Source: Crassaminicella profunda
Lineage (GTDB): Bacteria; Bacillota; Clostridia; Peptostreptococcales; Thermotaleaceae
Assembly (NCBI RefSeq): GCF_019884785.1
Contig: NZ_CP082326.1
Location: forward strand, 923,355-987,354
DNA length: 64,000 nucleotides
Reading direction: 5' to 3'
Shown here piece after piece: positions 1-7,334 of the stretch. How positions within the stretch are numbered: position 1 is the first letter of the stretch; each line of letters starts with the position of its first letter. Position numbers and translations under genes: made by a program. The notes beneath the pieces were generated by a model that did no database searches, was not told the DNA's origin, and worked only from the letters and a program-made list of their open reading frames with translations.

Positions 1-1
1 G

Positions 2-124
2 TTTTGTATAATAGGCCTTGTAAAGTATTTTTTAAGGAACTCTGTTATTGGGACCATCAATTATTTGTATGCTTTAATTATATTATTAGTTACTCTTGCT
101 GTTATAAAATGGGTTAATAAATAA
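2..124 (+). CDS. C-terminal end of an unidentified membrane protein (5' cut by window)
   Basis: An open frame enters at the left edge and stops with TAA at 122-124. The 40 visible residues end in one hydrophobic segment (around LYALIILLVTLAVI) followed by a short basic tail, KWVNK, as in the last transmembrane helix of an inner-membrane protein with a cytoplasmic C-terminus. The family cannot be named from this piece. No terminator is evident directly after it. Confidence 0.45.
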   Translation, partial: FCIIGLVKYFLRNSVIGTINYLYALIILLVTLAVIKWVNK

Positions 125-219
125 TAAATAGATTCATTTAGTACTAGATAATTTAGTTTAGATAAAACAATATTTAAAAGATAATAAACTTAAAAAAGTT
201 AACTAAGGAGGAGTAAAAT

Positions 220-624
220 ATGGAAATATTTGATGTAATAGGTGCGTTTTTAAATAACCCTAAAGAGATAGAGGCTGGGTTTAAGGAAGTTTTCGGTCTT
301 AATAATAAATATCTGTTAGTAAAAGACAAAGAAGACAATTTGATATGTGTATCATATGAAGGGGATTATTGTAGAGCATTAGCGGAAGAATATTTAAAAC
401 GCCAAGGTTTAGATAAAACTTTAGTGAAATTTGAGACTAAATCAATTAAAAATAAGGATGAACAACTGAAAGAAATCATTAAATATAAAATAGTTGCATT
501 AGATAAAGAACTTGTACTATACAAAGATGTTGAGAAAAAAGCTGAAGAATATGTTATTAAGGGTTATACTGGCAAGTTTCCTAAATATGGGACTAATGAC
601 TACACAACTGTTTCAAAAAAGTAA
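220..624 (+). CDS. hypothetical protein, 134 aa, soluble
   Basis: I do not recognise this family. The ATG at 220 has a strong AAGGAGGAG binding site about 8 bases upstream. The product is small and charged, with no signal peptide or membrane segment. Residues 1-20 look like a short helix (FLNNPKEIEAGFKEVFG). The middle is strand-like (NKYLLVKDKEDNLICVSYEG), and the tail is lysine-rich and ends in TTVSKK. Two cysteines (in LICVS and YCRAL) are not arranged as a metal site. A clear terminator follows, so the gene is probably a single transcription unit. No function can be proposed. Confidence 0.7.
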   Translation: MEIFDVIGAFLNNPKEIEAGFKEVFGLNNKYLLVKDKEDNLICVSYEGDYCRALAEEYLKRQGLDKTLVKFETKSIKNKDEQLKEIIKYKIVALDKELVLYKDVEKKAEEYVIKGYTGKFPKYGTNDYTTVSKK

Positions 625-657
625 GTAGATATAAAAAGAATAATTTTATAATAAAAG

Positions 658-683
658 CACTAGGAACAATTCCTAGTGTTTTT
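658..683 (+). terminator. intrinsic terminator after the 220-624 gene
   Basis: A perfect 9-bp stem (CACTAGGAA with TTCCTAGTG, loop CAA) is followed by five T. Confidence 0.85.
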
Positions 684-753
684 GCATTTAAGTGAATAGT
701 AAGGGTTCCCTAGTGGCAAACTATACAAAAACAATAATAAGGAAGTTGATAAT

Positions 754-1321
754 ATGCCAGTGATTATGCAAAGAAAACCAAATAGGTTGGCAAATGAAAA
801 GTCACCGTATCTTCTGCAGCATAAGATAAACCCGATAGATTGGTTTCCGTGGTGTGAGGAGGCTTTTTCTAAATCTAAAAGGGAGCATAAACCTATATTT
901 CTAAGTATTGGTTATAGTTGTTGCCATTGATGTCATGTAATGGAAAGAGAAAGTTTTGAAGAGCAACAGCTTAGTGACATTCTTAATAAATACTTTGTTT
1001 CAATAAAAGTAGACCGAGAAGAAATACCTGATATTGATTCTATATACATGTCATTTTGTTAGGCTTTGATAGGAAGTGGAGGATGGCCTCTTACGATTAT
1101 TATGATACCAGATAAAAAGCCATCCTATGGAGGCACCTATTTTCCTAAAACTAGTAAAACATATTTAGAAGTATATCAATTAACAAAAAAACCTACGATA
1201 TAGAGAAATTGTAGATAAAATATTTACTTATGTTCTTCGAGATATGACTTCAAATATAGAAGGATCTTATTCTACTGAGGATGCAGATTCAGAAGGGATA
1301 GAAGGAAAATTTCGCTTGTAA
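754..1321 (+). pseudogene. decayed yyaL-type thioredoxin-domain (DUF255) gene
   Basis: The reading frame from ATG 754 (binding site AAGGAAG at 739) is clearly the N-terminus of the YyaL/SPATA20-like family: [14 protein letters not shown], then a CCH[10 protein letters not shown] stretch, [17 protein letters not shown] and GGTYFPK. The frame is broken by TGA at 928-930, exactly where the family has the Trp of CHWCH, and by TAG at 1060-1062 where a Gln is expected (CQAL). After TYFPK about two thirds of the usual protein is missing. The sequence resumes at the family's EVYQLTKK, shifts frame within a run of seven A, continues as REIVDKIFTYVLRDM and EDADSEG, and stops at 1319-1321. The family is normally about 600-680 aa. 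Two stops, a frameshift, a large internal deletion and C-terminal loss make this a pseudogene. Confidence 0.9.
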
Positions 1322-1368
1322 TATGCCAACTACAGATATAAAATATTTTATAAAGTACCTTGAAAGTG

Positions 1369-1393
1369 AAAAGTCCCTAAGCTAGGGACTTTT
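1369..1393 (-). terminator. intrinsic terminator for the small minus-strand gene
   Basis: A perfect 11-bp stem (AAAAGTCCCTA with TAGGGACTTTT, loop AGC) lies just past the stop of the 1397-1600 gene. The A/T flanks let it work in both directions, so it may also close the yyaL remnant. Confidence 0.8.
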
Positions 1394-1396
1394 GTT

Positions 1397-1600
1397 TTAG
1401 GATTCTAGTTCATAGGTAAAAGGATAGACTTCTTCAGGGTTTTTACCTAATTTATGGGCAAAAGCTTCTGCGTCGATTTCTTCTATAACATGATTTTCTT
1501 TAAAAATTCTCACATTCCATACTTCACCATCATGGATTAAAAGTTCAGCAGGATATATTGTACCATCGTCTAATGTTACATTACCACGCTTCCAACTCAT
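1397..1600 (-). CDS. small conserved-looking protein, 67 aa
   Basis: Unrecognised. I chose the ATG at 1600 (product begins MSWKRGNVTL) because AGGAGAG lies at the right distance upstream. The longer open frame would begin in AT-rich sequence without a binding site. The product is acidic and mostly beta-like: VTLDDGTIYPAELLIHDGEVWNVRIF, then a short helix rich in Glu and Ala, ending PEEVYPFTYELES. It has no membrane segment, no signal peptide and no cysteine. It is monocistronic with its own terminator and is divergent from the manganese riboswitch unit. Function is unknown. Confidence 0.65.
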   Translation of the reverse strand: MSWKRGNVTLDDGTIYPAELLIHDGEVWNVRIFKENHVIEEIDAEAFAHKLGKNPEEVYPFTYELES

Positions 1601-1741
1601 AAAAATCTCTCCTTTCATGAACCTAATTTTAGTATGTGTAAGGGTATGAAAATTATGATTGTAAATATAAGTTAAAAAGCAACAAAAAATTTGTGAACCA
1701 TTTTTGTAAAACTGCATATGATAAAAGTAAAATGAGAATCT

Positions 1742-1850
1742 AAATAAAGGGGAGTAGTTCGCAAAGCTTTTGCTTTGAACACTGGTTGCGACATACTGGT
1801 GGAAACACCCGCTTCAGTGCAAGAATAATCTTGGAATGAGACCTTTATTT
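1742..1850 (+). ncRNA. yybP-ykoY manganese riboswitch aptamer
   Basis: Two signature strands are present: AAAGGGGAGTAG at 1746-1757 and GAATGAGACCTTTA at 1834-1847, with the internal CTGGTGGAAACACCCGC hairpin between them. The closing helix is AAATAAAGG (1742-1750) with CCTTTATTT (1842-1850). This class senses Mn2+ and usually switches expression on. The downstream gene is a DtxR-type regulator at 1917. The 3' strand of the closing helix is also the 5' arm of the following terminator, so ligand-stabilised P1 and the terminator are mutually exclusive, which is the geometry of an ON switch. Confidence 0.88.
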
Positions 1851-1890
1851 TAAGAATACTATTTTAGTGTTCTTAGAATAAAGGTCTTAT
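1839..1890 (+). terminator. expression platform terminator of the Mn riboswitch
   Basis: A long hairpin pairs AGACCTTTATTTTAAGAA (1839 on) with its near-complement ending in AGGTCT at 1887. A U-rich but interrupted tract (TATTTACTTT) follows, then the GGAGG site of the regulator. Its 5' arm overlaps the aptamer's closing helix. Confidence 0.7.
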
Positions 1891-1916
1891 TTACTTTACA
1901 AAAAGGAGGAAAACGG

Positions 1917-2357
1917 ATGCTATCACCAAGTTTAGAAGATTATTTAGAAGAAATTTATCGATTATCCTTAATAAAAAGTGAAATAAGAGTTAGAGATATT
2001 GCAGAAAAGTTAAAGGTATCATCCCCATCTGTTGTAAAAGCTTTAAGAAAGCTACATAATGAAAGCTATATTCTGTATAAAAGATATGAAGGAATCTATC
2101 TAACACAAGAAGGGGAAAAACTAGGAAAGTTATTGGTGAAAAGAAATAGTGTGTTACAAGAATTTTTATCTGTAATAAATAGTCAATGTGACGTTGAAGC
2201 AGAAGCAGAAGCTATGGAGCATTATTTGAGCTCTCCTACTATTTTGTCTATAGAAAAATTAGTAGCATTCATGAAGAAGGATAGGGAAATTTTGAATAAA
2301 TTTTTAAAATTTTGTGGAACGGAAGAAAAAAAACATTGGAGTGAAGAGCTTGAATAA
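1917..2357 (+). CDS. DtxR/MntR-family metal-dependent transcriptional regulator
   Basis: 146 aa. The N-terminus (residues 1-70) is the DtxR winged helix-turn-helix: SLEDYLEEIYRL, RVRDIAEKLKVSSPSVVKAL as the recognition helix, then GIYLTQEGEKLG. Residues 70-140 form the helical dimerisation and metal-binding domain, with the family's E.EAEAMEHYLS pattern holding Glu and His ligands. No SH3-like third domain is present, so it is MntR-sized rather than full DtxR-sized. It is translated from a GGAGG site directly behind a Mn riboswitch, so its own synthesis is probably raised by Mn2+. It converges on feoB-feoA and may repress them through the palindromes upstream of feoA. Whether it responds to Mn or Fe cannot be read from sequence. 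Confidence 0.85.
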   Translation: MLSPSLEDYLEEIYRLSLIKSEIRVRDIAEKLKVSSPSVVKALRKLHNESYILYKRYEGIYLTQEGEKLGKLLVKRNSVLQEFLSVINSQCDVEAEAEAMEHYLSSPTILSIEKLVAFMKKDREILNKFLKFCGTEEKKHWSEELE

Positions 2358-2360
2358 AAA

Positions 2361-2386
2361 AAGAAACACAGATAGATGTGTTTCTT
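2361..2386. terminator. bidirectional terminator between the regulator and the feo operon
   Basis: A perfect 10-bp stem, AAGAAACACA with TGTGTTTCTT (loop GATAGA), is flanked by A on the left and T on the right. It serves both convergent units and abuts the feoB stop at 2388. Confidence 0.85.
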
Positions 2387-2387
2387 T

Positions 2388-3794
2388 TTATAAAAGTCCT
2401 ATAAGTTTAGCTCCTTGGGTTATGATAAAACATGTGGCTATTGCAATAATTGTAGGCAGAATGGCTGCAAAAGCGGTCCATTTTGAGCTACCACATTCTT
2501 TTTTGATGGTCCAAAGGGTAGTGGCACAAGGGAAATGAAGAAGTGAAAAGATCATAACATTTAAAGCAGTAAGATAGGTCCAACCGTTAGCAATAAATAA
2601 ATCTCCCATTGCTTGAATACTATCTAATTCAAGCATACTTCCTTTAGCCATATAACTCATGATTAAAATAGGTAGAACAATCTCATTTGCTGGTAAACCA
2701 AGGATGAAAGCCATTAAGATAAATCCATCCATACCAATAAGATGACCTAAGGGTTGTAAAAAGGTTGCCACATGTGTTAATATACTTTGATTTCCAATAA
2801 ATACATTAGCTAAAATCCATGTAACAAGACCTGCTGGAGCAGCTACAACGATTGCACGACCTAATACAAATATGGTTCGATCGATTAAGGAACGATATAA
2901 TATTTTTCCAAATTGAGGTCTTCTATAGGGAGGAAGCTCTAGCGTAAATGAAGATGGAACACCTCTTAATAGTGTTTTTGAAAGTCCCCATGAAACCAAA
3001 AGGGTCATAAAAATACCCAATAATACGAGTATACAAACAAAGAAGGTTGCTGCAATAGTACTATATCTGCTTGCTACAGCACCACCTACAAAAATAGTGG
3101 ATATGGCAATCAATGTAGGAAAACGACCGTTGCAAGGTACAAAATTATTTGTCATCATGGCGATGAGTCTTTCTCTTGGAGAATCAATGATTCTACAAGC
3201 AATGATTCCTGCAGCGTTGCATCCAAATCCCATGCTCATTGTAAGAGATTGCTTTCCATGAGCACCTGATCTTTTAAACAATCGATCAAGATTAAAGGCA
3301 ACACGAGGAAGATAGCCTAAATCTTCTAGTAGGGTAAAGCAGGGGAAGAATATGGCCATAGGAGGAAGCATAACAGAAATAACCCATGCTAAGGTTCGAT
3401 ATACACCTAATATAAGAATACCGTGAAGCCAAGTTGGAGCATTTACTTTCATAAATAAAGTGCTAAGGTGCGCTTCTATATTAAACAAGAAATCTGCCAA
3501 GAGTGCTGATGGCACATTAGCACCTGTTACGGTAATCCAAAATACCAAGCCTAATAACAAAAACATAATAGGATATCCTGTTATTTTAGAGGTAAGGATG
3601 TTATCTAATTTTTTATCCCAATCAAATCTTTTTTTATTACTTTTTGTAACAACTGTATTTGCAATTTCCTCTGCTTGAGAATAAATACTGCTAACCATCA
3701 TATCTCTAAATTCATGATGATTTTCTTTAGAAATTTCATTTTGTAGAGAAACTAATACATTATATGGATTAGAAATTTTATTATTCATTGACAT
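2388..3794 (-). CDS. feoB: split FeoB, membrane permease half
   Basis: 468 aa, corresponding to the membrane part of FeoB with the G domain encoded separately just upstream. After about 75 polar residues come many transmembrane helices carrying the two Gate/nucleoside-recognition regions. The first Gate motif reads MGFGCNAAGI and the second NFVPCNGRFPT. Both differ from the classical FeoB GCNVPAI and PCSARLP patterns but keep the cysteines. The start at 3794 has an excellent GGAGGTGA site and overlaps the G-domain gene by 14 bases, implying translational coupling. The likely role is GTP-gated uptake of Fe2+ or another divalent metal. The unusual Gate residues and the Mn riboswitch next door leave Mn2+ open as a substrate. 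Confidence 0.85.
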   Translation of the reverse strand: MSMNNKISNPYNVLVSLQNEISKENHHEFRDMMVSSIYSQAEEIANTVVTKSNKKRFDWDKKLDNILTSKITGYPIMFLLLGLVFWITVTGANVPSALLADFLFNIEAHLSTLFMKVNAPTWLHGILILGVYRTLAWVISVMLPPMAIFFPCFTLLEDLGYLPRVAFNLDRLFKRSGAHGKQSLTMSMGFGCNAAGIIACRIIDSPRERLIAMMTNNFVPCNGRFPTLIAISTIFVGGAVASRYSTIAATFFVCILVLLGIFMTLLVSWGLSKTLLRGVPSSFTLELPPYRRPQFGKILYRSLIDRTIFVLGRAIVVAAPAGLVTWILANVFIGNQSILTHVATFLQPLGHLIGMDGFILMAFILGLPANEIVLPILIMSYMAKGSMLELDSIQAMGDLFIANGWTYLTALNVMIFSLLHFPCATTLWTIKKECGSSKWTAFAAILPTIIAIATCFIITQGAKLIGLL

Positions 3795-4572
3795 AGGTCA
3801 CCTCCCTTTGTTTTTTTATACAACTCTCTGTATATAAAAATTGCTGTATAGAATCTAAAATAGTAGGGTCCCCTTCTAATATTTTTAAAGCTACCCATCT
3901 AGGATTCAATTGATCTTTTAATAATTCTTTCAATTTAGGAATAAGTTTTTCGATTTGCGCTTCAATTTCTTCTGAGTATAAGATTTTTTTAGGAGCAGTT
4001 TTTTCAAGGCCCATACCAATATGATAGATTTTATCCATTAGCTCAATTAATCCTTCACCACTTCTAGCAGATGTACTGACAACAGGAATACCTAAAGTTT
4101 TTTCTAAGATTTTCGTATCTATAAATATTCCTTTTCTTTTGGCTTCATCCATTAAGTTAATACAAAGAATTACGTTATTAGTAAGTTCCATAACTTGTAG
4201 TACGAGATTGAGGTTTCTTTCAAGACAGGTTGCATCTGTAACCACAACAGTAGCATCTGGTTTTCCAAAACAAATAAAATCTCTTGCCACTTGCTCTTCA
4301 ACGGAATTGGCTAAAAGGGAATAAGTTCCTGGCAAATCTACAAGGACAAATTTTTTATTTTTGTATTTATAATTACCTCGAGCGTTTGTGACGGTTTTTC
4401 CAGGCCAATTGCCTGTATGTTGTTTAAGACCAGTTAAAGCATTAAATACTGTACTTTTTCCAACGTTTGGATTACCCGCTAAAGCAATGACTAATTCATC
4501 ATCATTACCTACTCTTATATTAAATTTTTCTTTTAATAGGGCTTTGCCACAAGATTGACAGGTGAGTCCCAT
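3781..4572 (-). CDS. feoB: split FeoB, GTPase half with N-terminal CxxC
   Basis: 263 aa from ATG 4572. The longer GTG start lies on the AGGAGTG binding site and is rejected. A short N-terminal extension carries C5-x-x-C8 (LTCQSCG), a possible zinc knuckle or redox pair. The G domain follows with G1 GNPNVGKST (33-41), G3 DLPG (79-82), G4 NLMD (138-141) and G5 SARSGEG (167-173), then the helical GDI-like region to about residue 255. The classical GNWPGKTV switch I motif of FeoB is present. It is encoded between feoA and the permease half and overlaps the latter. Together the two halves equal one normal FeoB of about 700 aa. Cytoplasmic, membrane-associated through the permease. Confidence 0.9.
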   Translation of the reverse strand: MGLTCQSCGKALLKEKFNIRVGNDDELVIALAGNPNVGKSTVFNALTGLKQHTGNWPGKTVTNARGNYKYKNKKFVLVDLPGTYSLLANSVEEQVARDFICFGKPDATVVVTDATCLERNLNLVLQVMELTNNVILCINLMDEAKRKGIFIDTKILEKTLGIPVVSTSARSGEGLIELMDKIYHIGMGLEKTAPKKILYSEEIEAQIEKLIPKLKELLKDQLNPRWVALKILEGDPTILDSIQQFLYTESCIKKQREVTYVNE

Positions 4573-4595
4573 GTATTTCACTCCTTTTTATAAAA

Positions 4596-4832
4596 TTAAA
4601 CTGGTTTTACTAAAATAAGGGATGCTTCTTCTTTTCTTAAAGCAATGATGGCACCTCTTATGTTATATGCAGTAGGATCTCCTAAGGGGCTTTTTCTGAT
4701 GACGGTTACAATTGTTCCTGGAACAAGACCCAAATCCAACATTCTCCTTCTTGATAAACCTGTTGTCAACAAATCTGAAACGCGACCAGAAGTTCCTATA
4801 GAAAGATGAGAGAGAGGAATCGCTGTTTTCAT
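4596..4832 (-). CDS. feoA: FeoA, small SH3-like partner of FeoB
   Basis: 78 aa, the usual FeoA length. It shows the family pattern LSIGTSGRVSDLL, then RRRMLDLGLVPGT, VTVIRKSPLGDPTAYNIRG and ALRKEEASLILV, which form the SH3-like beta barrel. It is the first gene of the feoA-feoB operon, with a strong AGGAGGT site and only a short gap to the G-domain gene. FeoA is a cytoplasmic accessory protein needed for FeoB transport. Upstream lie two palindromes resembling DtxR-family operators. Confidence 0.93.
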   Translation of the reverse strand: MKTAIPLSHLSIGTSGRVSDLLTTGLSRRRMLDLGLVPGTIVTVIRKSPLGDPTAYNIRGAIIALRKEEASLILVKPV

Positions 4833-4851
4833 TTTTTACCTCCTATTTTTA

Positions 4852-4865
4852 TTAGCCGAGGCTAA
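4852..4865. promoter_or_regulatory. palindromic operator candidate 1 upstream of feoA
   Basis: The perfect inverted repeat TTAGCC-GA-GGCTAA lies between the feoA start and its promoter region. Half-sites of TTAGC/GCTAA type are typical of DtxR-family iron and manganese regulators, and one such regulator is encoded at 1917. The assignment to that regulator is inference. Confidence 0.55.
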
Positions 4866-4888
4866 AAGCCGCAAAAAAATTTTTGAAA

Positions 4889-4902
4889 TTAGCTTTGGTT
4901 AA
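4889..4902. promoter_or_regulatory. palindromic operator candidate 2 upstream of feoA
   Basis: TTAGCTTTGGTTAA is an imperfect copy of the palindrome at 4852-4865 (complement TTAACCAAAGCTAA, two departures from TTAGCC-N2-GGCTAA). The two centres are 37 bp apart, between three and four helical turns. Confidence 0.4.
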
Positions 4903-4968
4903 CAAATTTTCTGTTCACATTTACATAGTATGTAGGGGTGAAAAAAAGGTTACAAGATAAAATAAATA

Positions 4969-4990
4969 AAGACAGTACTATGACTGTCTT
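4969..4990 (-). terminator. terminator of the mscS-like gene
   Basis: The stem AAGACAGT with ACTGTCTT (loop ACTATG) begins at the stop codon of the minus-strand MscS gene and is followed on that strand by a T-rich run (TTATTTATTTTAT). Confidence 0.75.
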
Positions 4991-5838
4991 CATTCATCAT
5001 CATGTAAAAAAAATCTTGGATAGGCAATGGATATATCATTTTCTTTAAAGATTTTTAAGATGTGTTCATAAATACGATTTCTTAAGAACCATTGAAAATG
5101 AGGATTGACTACGCCGATAATAATATATTTTGCTCCTCCTAATTTTCCATCTAATGATACAACTCCTAATAAACTAAACTCTGAATAATTAACATTACCA
5201 ACTTTATACAATTTATCATCGTATTTTTCATTAATCGTTTCACAAATTTGATTTAAAGTTTGTTCTGCTAATGAATGATCTTCTTCAAAGGGAACGACGA
5301 TTTCTACAATGACTCTTGCCTTTTCTTTATAATAATTTTTTAGGGTTTTGATTTCTCCGTTGGGGATATACACCTTTCTCATGGTCCATTCTCGTATAGC
5401 TGTAGAGCGAAGGCCAATTTCTTCTACTGTTCCAAAATAAGATTCATTAATACTGACATAGTCTCCAACCTTCATTTGCCTTTCGAATAAAATGAAAAAG
5501 CCGTTAATAATATCTTTGATAAGATTTTGAGCGCCAAGTCCTGCAATTAATGTAATAATACCAGCTCCTGTTATGATGGTAGCTTTTTTTATCAGTCCAA
5601 ATTCACTTAAAATATTAAGGATGGCAAGGGTAAGAATAAAATAAGCAAATACAGAGTCAACGATACTTTTTATGGTCATTTCACGCTGTTCATTGAATTT
5701 AGTAATTTGAATAATCTTTGCTGTAAGAAACATGACCAATCGAATTAAACAAAAGGATATAAAAAGAATAAGGAGTGACGTAAAAAAAGGTTTAATATGA
5801 TTTGGAAAATGAATATTTTTTATAAAGGATAAATCCAT
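4990..5838 (-). CDS. MscS-family small-conductance mechanosensitive channel
   Basis: 282 aa from ATG 5838. A longer GTG start would sit on the GGAGGTT site. Three N-terminal transmembrane helices (residues 15-105) are followed by the pore-lining TM3 with small residues (ITGAGIITLIAGLGAQNLIKDIINGFFI). The beta domain then gives GDYVSI...GTVEEIGLRSTAIR and the PNGEIKTLKNYYK motif, and the alpha/beta C-terminal vestibule follows. This matches MscS/YkuT-type channels that release solutes on hypo-osmotic shock. It is monocistronic with its own terminator. Confidence 0.9.
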   Translation of the reverse strand: MDLSFIKNIHFPNHIKPFFTSLLILFISFCLIRLVMFLTAKIIQITKFNEQREMTIKSIVDSVFAYFILTLAILNILSEFGLIKKATIITGAGIITLIAGLGAQNLIKDIINGFFILFERQMKVGDYVSINESYFGTVEEIGLRSTAIREWTMRKVYIPNGEIKTLKNYYKEKARVIVEIVVPFEEDHSLAEQTLNQICETINEKYDDKLYKVGNVNYSEFSLLGVVSLDGKLGGAKYIIIGVVNPHFQWFLRNRIYEHILKIFKENDISIAYPRFFLHDDE

Positions 5839-5953
5839 ATGTTTAACCTCCACTATGAAAGTTCAAATTATATTTAGTATTGTCTACAATGAGGAGAGAC
5901 ACTATTCCTTATTTTAAAATTTATTTATAGGGGTAAAATATATTTGTTAAATA

Positions 5954-5983
5954 TTGCTATTTAATCAATAATTGTGATAAAAT
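5954..5983 (+). promoter_or_regulatory. possible sigma-A promoter for the binding lipoprotein
   Basis: TTGCTA and TAAAAT are separated by 18 bases, about 105 bases before the ATG. The match is moderate and the region is AT-rich, so chance is possible. Confidence 0.35.
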
Positions 5984-6088
5984 ACTAAAAAGTACAAATT
6001 TTCTAAATTTTAATCCGTTTACAAACATATAATGAGGGAGGGGGATTATTTAACCGCTGAAATGAAAAAATTCAAAGGGGGAGAAAAA

Positions 6089-7300
6089 ATGATGAAGTTT
6101 GGTAAAAAACTAACTTTAATGATGGTGTTCATGCTAATGGTATCATTAGTAGTAGCAGGATGCGGACAAAAACCAGCAGAGACTTCAAATGAGCAAGCTG
6201 AAAATTCACCAACAGAGGCAGAAACCTCTCAAGAAGATGTGATTAAGATTGGTGTATTTGAGCCATTAACAGGAGCAAATGCAGCAGGTGGAGCTATAGA
6301 ACTTGAAGGGGTAGAACTTGCCAATGAATTGTATCCAGAAGTATTAGGAAAAAAAGTTGAACTTGTGATTGTTGATAACAAATCGGATAAGGTAGAAGCT
6401 GCCAATGCTACAGCAAGATTGATTGAAAAAGAAAAGGTTAGTGCTATTATAGGAAGTTGGGGAAGTTCCTTTTCAATGGCTGCAGGAGATGCAGTTAGAA
6501 ATTCACAGATTCCAGCAATCGGTGCTTCTTGTACAAATCCATTAGTTACATTAAACAATGATTACTATTTTAGAGCTTGCTTTATTGACCCATTCCAAGG
6601 AGCTGTTATGGCAAACTATGCATTTAATAAGCTAGGTGCCAAAAAAGCTGCTATTATTCAAGAAGTATCTTCAGATTATTCAGTAGGTCTTGCAAAATTT
6701 TTTACAGATGCATTTAAAAAGATTACGGATGATGAAAGTGCTATTGTAGGAAGTGCAAGTTATAATACAGGGGATCAGGATTTTACTGCTCAGCTTACAA
6801 ATATAAAGCAATTAAAGCCAGATGTTATTTTTGCTCCTGGTAACTTTACAGAATCAGCACTTCTTATTAAACAAGCAAAACAGCTTGGAATGGATATACC
6901 AATTCTTGGTGGAGACACATGGGAAACTCAAGAGCTGATTGATATTGGTGGAGAGGATATTGAAGGAACTGTCATGTCAACATTCTTCACATCTGAAAAA
7001 CCTATTACAGAAATGTCTAAAGTATTCTTAGATAAATATAGAGAAAAATACAATAAAGAACCAGCTTCTTGTACAGCTTTAGGATTTGATGCATATATTA
7101 TGGTGATAGATGCTATTAAGAGAGCTGAATCTTCTGATCCAAAGGCTATAAGAGATGCTTTGGCTGAGACTAAGGATTTTGAAGGAGCAGCAGGAATCAT
7201 TACCCTTGATGAGAATGGAGATGCTGTAAAGAGTGCGGTTATCAAAGTTGTAAAGGATGGCAAATTTACATATCTTGATACGGTTGAACCAATGAAATAA
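6089..7300 (+). CDS. ABC-type substrate-binding lipoprotein, branched-chain amino acid (LivJ-like) type
   Basis: 403 aa from ATG 6089 behind GGGGGAG. Residues 1-25 are a lipoprotein signal with lipobox LVVAGC, followed by a Glu/Thr/Asn-rich linker. The mature part is the type-1 periplasmic-binding fold of the Leu/Ile/Val/amide family: IKIGVFEPLTGANAAGG near its start, ELVIVDNKSDKVEAANATARLI, and AIIGSWGSS in the ligand pocket. It should be anchored on the outer face of the membrane and capture an amino acid or small amide. No LivH/M/G/F permease or ATPase genes adjoin it; both neighbours are on the other strand. It is therefore an orphan receptor, or serves a transporter encoded elsewhere. 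Confidence 0.88.
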   Translation: MMKFGKKLTLMMVFMLMVSLVVAGCGQKPAETSNEQAENSPTEAETSQEDVIKIGVFEPLTGANAAGGAIELEGVELANELYPEVLGKKVELVIVDNKSDKVEAANATARLIEKEKVSAIIGSWGSSFSMAAGDAVRNSQIPAIGASCTNPLVTLNNDYYFRACFIDPFQGAVMANYAFNKLGAKKAAIIQEVSSDYSVGLAKFFTDAFKKITDDESAIVGSASYNTGDQDFTAQLTNIKQLKPDVIFAPGNFTESALLIKQAKQLGMDIPILGGDTWETQELIDIGGEDIEGTVMSTFFTSEKPITEMSKVFLDKYREKYNKEPASCTALGFDAYIMVIDAIKRAESSDPKAIRDALAETKDFEGAAGIITLDENGDAVKSAVIKVVKDGKFTYLDTVEPMK

Positions 7301-7307
7301 TAGAAAA

Positions 7308-7334
7308 AAACCTCTATGAAATTCATAGAGGTTT
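7308..7334. terminator. bidirectional terminator between binding protein and glutamine synthetase
   Basis: A near-perfect 13-bp stem, AAACCTCTATGAA with TTCATAGAGGTTT, is flanked by A on one side and T on the other. It shares its last bases with the stop of the minus-strand gene. Confidence 0.85.

Noticed and set aside
928-930. TGA in the cysteine-rich stretch of the yyaL remnant as a selenocysteine codon
   Set aside because: The TGA replaces the conserved Trp, not a Cys, no SECIS-like hairpin is evident, and a TAG, a frameshift and a large deletion follow in the same gene.
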